From Candidatus Devosia phytovorans (GTDB lineage: Bacteria; Pseudomonadota; Alphaproteobacteria; Rhizobiales; Devosiaceae): a DNA stretch of 64,000 bases. The notes below the pieces were generated by a model. It saw only the letters and a list, made by a program, of their open reading frames with translations, was not told the origin of the DNA and made no database searches. The translations under genes and the position numbers were made by a program. The stretch spans positions 4,159,001 through 4,223,000 of the forward strand of contig CP119312.1 of NCBI GenBank assembly GCA_029202405.1, written 5' to 3'. Below, piece by piece: positions 57,066 through 64,000 of the stretch (position 1 is the first letter of the stretch; the number at the start of each line of letters is the position of its first letter).

Positions 57066-58491
57066 ACGCAATCTGGGTAGACAGTTTGAACCGGATTCCT
57101 TCCGGCAGGTAGTCGACCTTTGCGTGGCCAGACACCGATGCCGACAACGCTCGCTCGATCATTCGAGAACCGAAGCCGGTGCGCGTGGGCGCCGTCACGG
57201 AAGGTCCGCCGGTTTCAAGCCAAATTAGCTCGAACCGATCGCCATCGATCGACCACTCGATCCGGACGCGACCAGTCTCGCCGGATAGCGCGCCATACTT
57301 GACGGCATTGGTCGCCAGTTCATGAAGCGCCATCGTCAACGCGCTGCTGGCGCGATGAGAGATTTCGAGGTCCGGTCCGAAATGATGGATACGGCGATCG
57401 CTGTTGAAAGGCGAGACCGCGCGCTCGACCGTTTGTCGAAGGCCGGCGACGTCCCAATCCTTACCGGTGAGCACGTCGTGGGCGCCACCGAGTGCTTCAA
57501 TACGCTGAGCGACTATGTCCTGCATGCCAGACGCCGGCGTTTCAGTTCGGAGAGACTGGCGTACAATCGACTGCACAGTTGCAAGGATATTCTTGATGCG
57601 ATGGCTCATCTCGCGGTTCATCAGCTCGCGGTAGGCTTCCGCCTCGCGACGCTCGGTGATGTCGATGGACACGCCGCTCATCAGGAGCGGACGGCGGTCG
57701 TCGTCGAACCGGGTTTCGGCACGAACTTCGATCCAGTGGATGGACCCGTCAGGCCAGACAGCGCGGTACTCGACATGAAGGTCACCATTACCCGCTGCAG
57801 CGTCCGCAACCTTCTCGGCCCAGTAACTGTGATCATCTGGGTGGATCGAGTTTTCGAGATCCTCGTAGGAGAATGTATCGGCAGGCATCCGCCCGAAGTT
57901 GGCTTTACAGATTGCTGAAGCGACCAGGCGGCGGGAAGGAACATCGAGCGTCCACGTGCCCAGGCCGCCGGCTTTAAGCGTGAAGTTGAGACGCTGCTCG
58001 CTGGCGGTGAGGTCGGCGATCCGCTGTTGCATGCCTTCTTCTAATGCGTCGCGATCGGGCGCGTAGCCCGCAGTACGTTCGCGGGTGACATCGAGCTGGG
58101 AGGCGAAGAAATAGGTCAGATCGCCTTCGTCGAACACCGGTGAAACCAGCAAGCGGTTCCAGAAAAGCGTGCCGTCCTTGCGGTAATTAAGCAGATCAAT
58201 TTCGATCGGGACCAGATCCTTAATAGCCTGACGGATGCGGTCCACGTCTTCGATGTTGGTGCCCGGGCCCTGCAAGAAGCGACAATTGCGACCGAGCGTC
58301 TCGTCTCGGGTATATCCCGTCAGCCGCAAGAATGCGTCGTTGACGAACACGATGGGGTTGTCCGACTGCCTCGGATCTGTGATCAGCATGGGCATGCGGG
58401 TGGCCCGCATCGCGGCTGCGAAAGGATCGGAACCAGGCTTGCCGCGATGGATCTCGCGGTCGATACGGCGTTCTTCGGACGAGTTGCTCAT
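57034..58491 (-). CDS. Blue-light-sensing LOV-HWE histidine kinase
   Basis: The 485-residue protein has three parts. A LOV domain (residues 22-135) carries the flavin-adduct Cys C70 in GRNCRFLQGPGT and the FMN-contact NYRKDGTLFWN. A second PAS domain spans 165-283. The C-terminal HWE kinase has H297 in MNREMSHRIKN, the HELATNA motif at 390-396 and the WLE signature near 424. Blue light should form a flavin-Cys bond that switches kinase activity. It is flanked by two receiver proteins that could be its partners. Such kinases govern stress or lifestyle responses in Alphaproteobacteria. Confidence 0.92.
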   Translation of the reverse strand: MSNSSEERRIDREIHRGKPGSDPFAAAMRATRMPMLITDPRQSDNPIVFVNDAFLRLTGYTRDETLGRNCRFLQGPGTNIEDVDRIRQAIKDLVPIEIDLLNYRKDGTLFWNRLLVSPVFDEGDLTYFFASQLDVTRERTAGYAPDRDALEEGMQQRIADLTASEQRLNFTLKAGGLGTWTLDVPSRRLVASAICKANFGRMPADTFSYEDLENSIHPDDHSYWAEKVADAAAGNGDLHVEYRAVWPDGSIHWIEVRAETRFDDDRRPLLMSGVSIDITERREAEAYRELMNREMSHRIKNILATVQSIVRQSLRTETPASGMQDIVAQRIEALGGAHDVLTGKDWDVAGLRQTVERAVSPFNSDRRIHHFGPDLEISHRASSALTMALHELATNAVKYGALSGETGRVRIEWSIDGDRFELIWLETGGPSVTAPTRTGFGSRMIERALSASVSGHAKVDYLPEGIRFKLSTQIAFMQANDPQPV

Positions 58492-58569
58492 AGCGCCTTA
58501 TAGTAGGTCTCTTCGACGAGCGAACTAGCCAAAGTTGGTGTATGTTCACATTTTGTTCAGAAGAGTTAC

Positions 58570-58935
58570 CTAGGCCGATAAAGCTTCGGTCAAAAGCGTT
58601 TTGGCGAATGGTTTCGCCAGGAAGCGCGTGTCGACAGGCAACTGGCCAGGGGATGGCTTCCGGCCTGCGGAGACGACGATAATCTTGAGGTGTGGCCAAA
58701 CGTGCTTGGCATGGTTGGCAAGGACGATGCCACTGCGCGTGCCTGGCATGTTGATGTCAGTGATCAAACCAGAGAAAGCGTCGCCGGAAAGGTTTAATAT
58801 CGACAGCGCCTCCCCGACATTGGCAGCTTCCCAGCTCTCGTAGCCATGTTCCTTCAGGATATCGGCCAGATCCATGCGGATAATCGGCTCGTCGTCGACG
58901 ATAAGGAAACCACGGCTAGGAGTGTGATTGGTCAT
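58570..58935 (-). CDS. Single-domain response regulator
   Basis: The 121-residue receiver has D14-D15 and phosphoacceptor D60 (LITDINMPG), with K in LAKPFA. No output domain. It starts 78 bp upstream of the LOV kinase on the same strand, so it is likely co-expressed with and phosphorylated by it. Similar in layout to the receiver at 56324. Confidence 0.87.
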   Translation of the reverse strand: MTNHTPSRGFLIVDDEPIIRMDLADILKEHGYESWEAANVGEALSILNLSGDAFSGLITDINMPGTRSGIVLANHAKHVWPHLKIIVVSAGRKPSPGQLPVDTRFLAKPFAKTLLTEALSA

Positions 58936-59147
58936 GCGCAGAGAATGCTCGCTCCCTCGTCAGGTTCCACTGCCTAGCGAGCGATGATCGAATTTACGCA
59001 GGCTAAGAGGTTGGTGGCGCGGACGATAGGCGAGTGCCAAAGGGCGCGTCTCCGCGCTCAACAAATGGCGCTAATCGCCTAGATTGTCCCGGCCAAGTCG
59101 GCGCTCGGCCGGGACCGCAGTCTTCCCCAAGACTGCGATATCGACAC

Positions 59148-59549
59148 TCATTCGCCCAAAGCAGCTTGTACTAGGACAGTGTCCGTGTGCTGAACGAAAC
59201 GAGCGAGTTTTCCATCCTCGACAGTCCATACGTGCACAAATGGCGCTTTGAAACTCCGGCCTGTCGCCTTGTAACGACCTTGATAGACACCTATCGCCAC
59301 GACGGTGTTTCCTTCCGCGACCAGATTTTCGGGAACAGCGGTGTATCCATCCCACTCGGTGGCCAGCCTTCCGAAAACTCCGGCGACGACGGCGTCATGC
59401 CCTTCGTATGTTCCGGCGTAAGGATAGCCCTCCGCCTCTGTCCACTGGACGCCGGGCGACATCGTCCCAAGAACTGCTCCGAGGTCGCCAGCGGCGAAGC
59501 CCTCGTACAGCCTCTTAACCAACGCCTTGTTGTCTTCGATCTCACTCAA
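59148..59549 (-). CDS. SnoaL-like/NTF2-fold protein (133 aa)
   Basis: The sequence EDNKALVKRLYEGFAAGDLGAVLGTMSPGVQWTEAEGYPYAGTYEGHDAVVAGVF and C-terminal VHVWTVEDGKLARFVQHTDTVLV match the SnoaL-like NTF2 fold. The TTG at 59549 has GGGAGGA six bases upstream and gives the family-normal start SEIEDNKAL; an ATG at 59600 would add 17 unusual residues. Substrate unknown. It is divergent from the AraC/GyrI gene, which could control it. Confidence 0.8.
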   Translation of the reverse strand: MSEIEDNKALVKRLYEGFAAGDLGAVLGTMSPGVQWTEAEGYPYAGTYEGHDAVVAGVFGRLATEWDGYTAVPENLVAEGNTVVAIGVYQGRYKATGRSFKAPFVHVWTVEDGKLARFVQHTDTVLVQAALGE

Positions 59550-59669
59550 CTCAAATCCTCCCGAATAGTGCAGCCGATCGCGATAAATCGGCTGGCCCAT
59601 GCCTAAACGAAAAGATTCCGGATTTTTTGACAGGGTTTGCTATCTTGTCGCTAGTCATTGGGGAACGGC

Positions 59670-60554
59670 ATGGATCCTAGAATCGCGAAAGCTCAGCTCC
59701 TGGTTGAGCAGCAGCACATGGACGAATTGAGCTCGAGAGGGTTGGCTGCCGAAGTCGGGATGTCAGAGTTCCACTTCAACAGGCTTTTTAAGTCAGAAAC
59801 CGGCACCACGGCCGCCGCCTATATCCGCACCCATCGGCTACGCCTGGCGGCGGTACGTTTGGAATGGATGACCGAAAGTCTTGACGACATCGCGATGCAA
59901 GCTGGCTACGGTAGCCTATCTGCCTTCTCCCGAGCCTTCAAAGCCCATTACGGCACTTCGCCTTTGGCTTATCGGAGGGGGGACGACTTGGACCGCCGCC
60001 GGTATGCAAAGGGTTGGAAAGTGTCTGACGACGACGGCCGGGCTGTACGGATTGTCGAGATGAAAAGTCGGCCCTTCGTCAGGCGACGTTATCTCGGGCC
60101 CTACTCGATGTTCTCTTCGCACTGGGAAAACTTCGTGGATTTGGCGGGCTCAAGATTCGTCAGTCCTGCGACTTCGTGGGTCGGGTTCATCTACGACAGT
60201 CCGTCTAACGCCGAGGCCGATCAGATAAGATATGATTGCGGCATACTGTTCCCCCCATCCACTCCGACATTGATCCTAAACTCGGAGGAGGTGGAGGCCG
60301 GCCTAATGGTCGGATATACCCGCGCTGGGACCTATGCAGTGATGGAGCACACAGGAAGCTACGCTCGGATCGGAGAAACCTATTCGCAGTTAATGGATCA
60401 CTGGATCGGATCTCAGGATAGATACACCTTTACCGACGACCCCGCGTTGGAAGTCTACAACAACCCACTTGCGCATATCGACGACCCGCATTCGCTGCGG
60501 ATAGAAATCCATGCCCCGGTTTCGACTGCTTTATTTCACAGTCAATCTTCATGA
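59670..60554 (+). CDS. AraC-family regulator with GyrI-like effector domain
   Basis: The 294-residue protein has an N-terminal AraC DNA-binding domain (residues 10-105, with SRGLAAEVGMSEFHFNRLFKSETGTT and LDDIAMQAGYGSLSAFSRAFKAHYG). The C-terminal GyrI/SOUL-like domain (about 130-290) binds small hydrophobic or drug-like effectors in relatives such as Rob and SbmC. Its ATG is at 59670; a TTG at 59658 is possible. Divergent from the SnoaL-like gene. Confidence 0.87.
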   Translation: MDPRIAKAQLLVEQQHMDELSSRGLAAEVGMSEFHFNRLFKSETGTTAAAYIRTHRLRLAAVRLEWMTESLDDIAMQAGYGSLSAFSRAFKAHYGTSPLAYRRGDDLDRRRYAKGWKVSDDDGRAVRIVEMKSRPFVRRRYLGPYSMFSSHWENFVDLAGSRFVSPATSWVGFIYDSPSNAEADQIRYDCGILFPPSTPTLILNSEEVEAGLMVGYTRAGTYAVMEHTGSYARIGETYSQLMDHWIGSQDRYTFTDDPALEVYNNPLAHIDDPHSLRIEIHAPVSTALFHSQSS

Positions 60555-61053
60555 AGCTGCAGGTCACGGCAAAAATCCTGTGATTTAATCAGCTGTTTGG
60601 GGGCTCTCGGACGACTGCAGCAACGGCTTCTAGCCTACCTCTGTTTCGCTGGAGGTTAGGGTTGGCGGCCGAAAACCTTCGCGTAACAAATCCTAGAATT
60701 CACACAATCTGCGGCTGGTGCCTCAAGGCTGCTGAAGGTCTCAATAGGGGCCGGGAGCGGACTGGCAGCTTTTGGCCGTTGGTGGGCAGAAGCTGACATC
60801 GGATTTGTCTGGGGGTGTAAGTTTCGCCCATACGGAGTTGCTGTTGTTCCAGCCGCGGAGGAATCAAAGAGCGCTTTTGATGAAAACAACAAAGTTGTGC
60901 TCTAACAACCAATGTTTTGCATTGAGTCTCAATCTGAATTGATTGAGCGAAAAGTTACCAACAGTCGGTCCGACGTCGAATCGTTCGCTTTTTCGGGGGG
61001 ATGGTGGCTTCAGGGACGCCTATTTGCCGGCTTTGGGGGGCGGTCCGCCCAGG
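60555..61053. other. Gene-poor interval, no feature supported
   Basis: About 500 bp between the AraC/GyrI stop and the DUF3883 stop. Short frames here have no family likeness, lack ribosome sites and show poor codon use. GC is lower than in the rest of the window. It could be a degraded gene or the border of a transferred segment starting with the two following genes. Confidence 0.5.
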
Positions 61054-61890
61054 TCAACCGGCCGGCGAAGCCCTCCATGTTTCTGGATCCAGCCGTAGGG
61101 CTGCCTCTAACGGTGGCCTGACCGTGAATATCTTGGGCTTCTGGGCGAACAGATGAACCCGATAGAGGTGCCAGTGATCTGATCGTTCCTGCGCAACCGC
61201 AAGCTCATTCCGCGTCATAAAGAACGGCGTCTGCGCGGCGCCGTTGGTAGTCTTGACCTCGATCAGGCGCTCGCGGCCCTGGTGGTCAAAGGACCTGATG
61301 TCAAAGCCGGCGCCGTCACCGTCCTCCATTGCCACCCACCTTACTTTGCCGGCGAGATCCGCGCGATCTTGCGTAATGAGTCGCCGGCGCTCTATCTCGA
61401 CGACGAACTCTTCACCGGCACGGCCGAGCTGTCGGTTTCGGAAATCTCGTTCGACCGGGTCGAACTTGCGTATCAGTCGCTCGAGACTAGCGCGCCTAGG
61501 TCGGCCTGTGCCGGTCGGCATTGTGGTGAAAATGTCGTCGGGTATGGCGGCGAAGGGCGGTGAGGCGACCGGCTGGTTTTCCACGAACTCGCGATGACCG
61601 GTCAGATAGCGGTCCACGGCCTGGAAGAGAGCATCTTGATAGTTGGGCGCCGGTTTGTAGCCCCATATCCACGGCAGACCCAATTCCTGCAGGACGGCAG
61701 AAATGTTGCGGTGCTTGAACTCAACCGACGCGGCAGATCGCCCCGTCATCTGCATCAGGGCTACGCGATGATGTGACTTAACATAGGGCCGCTGGGCCAA
61801 CTCGTCGCCCAGCATGGCGAAATAGTCGGCGATGATGGCGTCGAGCTCGATCGCGCTCCAATCTTCACCCTGTCTGGTTTGCTCGGCCAT
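61054..61890 (-). CDS. DUF3883 protein with PD-(D/E)XK nuclease-like core (278 aa)
   Basis: The C-terminal half (about 150-270) contains the DUF3883 pattern: GRAGEEFVVEIERRR, then GFDIRSFDHQGRERLIEVKTTNGAAQTPFFMTRNELAVA. D197, E211 and K213 form the D...EXK arrangement of PD-(D/E)XK nucleases, with E160/E161 in the first helix. The N-terminal part (residues 1-125) has DLA-type helices plus KSHHRVALMQMTGRSAASVEFKHRNISAVLQELG, typical of a DNA-binding or HNH-associated module. DUF3883 is often linked to restriction and defence proteins. Divergent from the recombinase gene, 157 bp away. Confidence 0.75.
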   Translation of the reverse strand: MAEQTRQGEDWSAIELDAIIADYFAMLGDELAQRPYVKSHHRVALMQMTGRSAASVEFKHRNISAVLQELGLPWIWGYKPAPNYQDALFQAVDRYLTGHREFVENQPVASPPFAAIPDDIFTTMPTGTGRPRRASLERLIRKFDPVERDFRNRQLGRAGEEFVVEIERRRLITQDRADLAGKVRWVAMEDGDGAGFDIRSFDHQGRERLIEVKTTNGAAQTPFFMTRNELAVAQERSDHWHLYRVHLFAQKPKIFTVRPPLEAALRLDPETWRASPAG

Positions 61891-62047
61891 GGTACCCCCA
61901 TGGCCAGGATGCCTGAGTTCGCACCTGGCTGGAAGCCATTGCTTGGACAGCGAAATCTGTTGGGGATTTGGGTCTGCAGTCGATAAAAGTTAGGCGGCTA
62001 TAAACGGCCGTCCTTGATGTGGCTGCCTCCCATCCTGGAGGCCCTGA

Positions 62048-64000
62048 ATGCCAAGACAACGCTCCCTTACGCCCCGCATGATTTCCGATTTCTGCCGCGT
62101 GCGCCTAACCGGCCCAATGCAAACAGATGGGGTTGAAAGGATCTCTGCATACCTTACCGGTCTTCTCGAGTTGATGGCATTTCCGCCATATCGCGGGAAG
62201 TGGATCGACTGGGCACAGGTAGCGGCATCCACCGGTCTGGAAGCGGCGACGCTGGTGGAAAACCGCCAGCAACTCCAACCCGTCTTCGATGCGCTATCGC
62301 GTGCCGTGGCCATGCAAGAGGGCGATGATCCAGTTCGTCCCCCGAAGATTTCAAAGCCGGCGACGGTTACGAAGCCTGCGGCTTTGCCGGCTGCTACTGC
62401 AGGGCGTGCGCGACGAGGACCGAGACCGAAAGCCATCGTAGAATTCCCCGAGCCCATCACCATTGACTGGGTCGACGCCGATGACTTCGGCACCGCCCTG
62501 GTCATGCACATGAGACGACACGGCGATAGTGTTCGGCATCTCTATCTGGCACTGGCATCTCGGGGGGAGGCGCAGGATCAACGGACGCTGATGAAGTGGT
62601 GCACCGGCCAACTATTGCCGCGCACGGTCCGCAGCCTGGTCGTCCTCAACAACATAGAGCGCCGATATCGGCTGCCGATGGGGTATTTCCGCGCAAAACT
62701 GCCGCATCAGGCAAGGGCAATAAGGGGCGTCACATTCTCCGGCTTGCCAGCGGCAGAGCGCCGGCGAATGGCTTGGCATCTGCCCGAAGATTTCCCTACA
62801 CGTCCAAAGGCCGAACAGGAGGAAATCATCGAGTGGGTCCGAACGGTCGTTATCTCCGGGTCGACTGACTACCGGCGGTTCCAGGCCGCGGCCATGAAGC
62901 AGCGTTATGCCGTCCGCTTTACCGCGTTCCAAGGATCCACCAGGCGGCCCGCATTGCCGCAGGTGGAGGATGAGGTCAGCGATCTGGATCTCGAACTGCA
63001 ATCCGCAGTCACCGACGCCCCAGTCGCTCTAGACGTCGAGATGAACGACCTACTGCGGTTCAAGACTGCGACGCTGACGGCCTTCGGTTTCCAACGCAAT
63101 GGCGTCTGGAATGATGAAACCGCATCGCAGAAGGTGGAGCATCTGGGCCTGATGTTCGGCGCGTTGGCGTCCGATCCCCGCAGCACAGTCAAAGGTGCAG
63201 GTGTGCCGCCCGATAGCTTGTGCTTCGCTATGCTGATCTTCCCGGCGGTTTGGGACTGGTACCTCCAATGGCGTGAACGCCGCCGCGGCTTCTATACAAA
63301 GTGGGAGGTGGACATGCTGAGCGTGGTCTTGAGCATGGCCCGTGCGGAAACCGGATGGATCCGCCAGAACCCCAGCCTGGCCGACCGTTTGAGAACTATC
63401 CCAGGCATGATCAGTCAGGCCGAGATCGATCGTGTACGGAAGGACTGGGATGGTTCCTGCGACGCCTTCTACAAGCATGCTAGGCATCGCATCCGCGAGA
63501 TTCAACGTGTTGCTCGCATCCACCGCGATCCCTTCGAGCCTATCCTGCCGGTGCTTGAGGCGGATAGTCCGGTTGGCGAATACCGCAAAATCACCGAGGA
63601 GATCGTGCGCCTCATTCCGGACGAAGCTCGATACCCACGAGCTGCAGCCGAGGCCGTGAGATCTTTTCTGCTGATCCGTCTGGGCATGCATACGGGTCTG
63701 CGCCAACGTAATCTGCGCGAGCTGTTGGTTTGTCCGCGTGGTCGGATGCCGACATCGGAAAGGCACCTCGAGGATAAGAAACGCGGCGAGTTGAGGTGGA
63801 GCGATCGTGACGGTGGATGGGAAGTTTTGATCCCTTCCGTGGCATTTAAAAACTCGACCTCGTCCTTCTTCGGGTCGAAACCGTTCCGGTTAGTGCTGCC
63901 GGATCTGGCTGGCCTATATGATGCGATCGACGCTTACATTGACCGCCACCGCGCACGGCTCATCGCCGATGCAAAAGATCCGGGCACCTTTTTCGTCAAA
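62048..64000 (+). CDS. Very large tyrosine-recombinase-like protein (5' part; runs off the window end)
   Basis: The frame is open from an ATG at 62048, preceded by an in-frame stop and by a TGGAG ribosome site, to the last base, giving at least 650 residues. The motif LIRLGMHTGLRQRNLRELLV near residue 552 is box I of tyrosine recombinases, with R552 as the presumed first catalytic Arg. LIPSVAFKNS and FRLVLPDLAGLYDAIDAYIDRHR follow as in the catalytic domain. The H-X-X-R and Tyr parts lie beyond the window. A 500-residue N-terminal extension is far longer than in phage integrases. It resembles recombinases of transposon-like integrative elements. Confidence 0.75.
   Translation, partial: MPRQRSLTPRMISDFCRVRLTGPMQTDGVERISAYLTGLLELMAFPPYRGKWIDWAQVAASTGLEAATLVENRQQLQPVFDALSRAVAMQEGDDPVRPPKISKPATVTKPAALPAATAGRARRGPRPKAIVEFPEPITIDWVDADDFGTALVMHMRRHGDSVRHLYLALASRGEAQDQRTLMKWCTGQLLPRTVRSLVVLNNIERRYRLPMGYFRAKLPHQARAIRGVTFSGLPAAERRRMAWHLPEDFPTRPKAEQEEIIEWVRTVVISGSTDYRRFQAAAMKQRYAVRFTAFQGSTRRPALPQVEDEVSDLDLELQSAVTDAPVALDVEMNDLLRFKTATLTAFGFQRNGVWNDETASQKVEHLGLMFGALASDPRSTVKGAGVPPDSLCFAMLIFPAVWDWYLQWRERRRGFYTKWEVDMLSVVLSMARAETGWIRQNPSLADRLRTIPGMISQAEIDRVRKDWDGSCDAFYKHARHRIREIQRVARIHRDPFEPILPVLEADSPVGEYRKITEEIVRLIPDEARYPRAAAEAVRSFLLIRLGMHTGLRQRNLRELLVCPRGRMPTSERHLEDKKRGELRWSDRDGGWEVLIPSVAFKNSTSSFFGSKPFRLVLPDLAGLYDAIDAYIDRHRARLIADAKDPGTFFVK

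Noticed and set aside
60656..60912. Leftward frames of about 70-78 codons in the gene-poor interval
   Set aside because: No ribosome site, no domain likeness and overlapping alternatives in different frames; no reason to call a gene.
61990..63845. Several leftward frames over 62-64 kb
   Set aside because: All are antisense to the single long rightward frame from 62048, which has a ribosome site and a recombinase motif.

Overview
The window is high-GC DNA with alphaproteobacterial gene content: NasT/NasS control, HWE-family histidine kinase, Omp25-like small beta-barrels, DUF3606-type and Tol-annotated small conserved proteins. A Hyphomicrobiales genus such as Devosia is the best guess, by inference only. 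It has three parts: an ordinary chromosome arm (1-16.9 kb), an apparently complete temperate myophage prophage (about 17.0-55.8 kb), and a right arm (55.9-64 kb) that ends inside a very large tyrosine-recombinase-like gene next to a DUF3883 nuclease-like gene.

Chromosome arm. After the tail of an AraC regulator comes a nitrite assimilation locus: nasT (ANTAR antiterminator), nasS (cytoplasmic nitrate/nitrite sensor), then nirB-nirD-nirC-cysG. Between nasS and nirB there is a near-perfect sigma-54 promoter, followed by a leader with two hexaloop hairpins of the ANTAR type. The second hairpin shares sequence with a strong intrinsic terminator, so the whole NasS-NasT-antitermination switch can be read from the DNA. 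Then follow a small outer-membrane barrel, a D-Ala-D-Ala carboxypeptidase, a DJ-1/PfpI protein, an HxlR regulator, a MATE exporter, azlCD, tRNA-Leu(CAA), an SDR oxidoreductase, a second barrel protein, and a CAP-domain lipoprotein overlapping tusA.

Prophage. A leftward arm carries the integrase and five small overlapping genes, including a 44-residue C2H2 zinc-finger protein. A divergent LexA-like repressor/Cro switch is surrounded by five 14-bp operators ATACG-N4-CGTAT. The early rightward operon encodes regulators, a zinc-finger/Toprim primase and a D5-type helicase, and ends in a repeat-rich candidate origin. Packaging and head genes are lambda-like: Nu1-like small terminase, GpA, portal, gpW, ClpP-type protease with a nested scaffold, gpD and gpE. 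The tail is P2-like and contractile: V, W, J, I, fibres, sheath, tube, frameshifted E/E', tape measure, U, X, D. The lysis cassette has a GH24 endolysin, a putative LLH-type holin and two small membrane proteins. Two or more genes lie backwards inside these operons and look like lysogeny-expressed cargo. I could not find the direct repeats that would mark attL and attR, so both borders are approximate.

Right arm. A LOV-domain (blue-light) HWE histidine kinase is flanked by two single-domain response regulators. SnoaL-like and AraC/GyrI-like genes follow, then a gene-poor stretch of about 500 bp, a DUF3883 PD-(D/E)XK-like protein, and the recombinase-like gene that runs off the end of the window.
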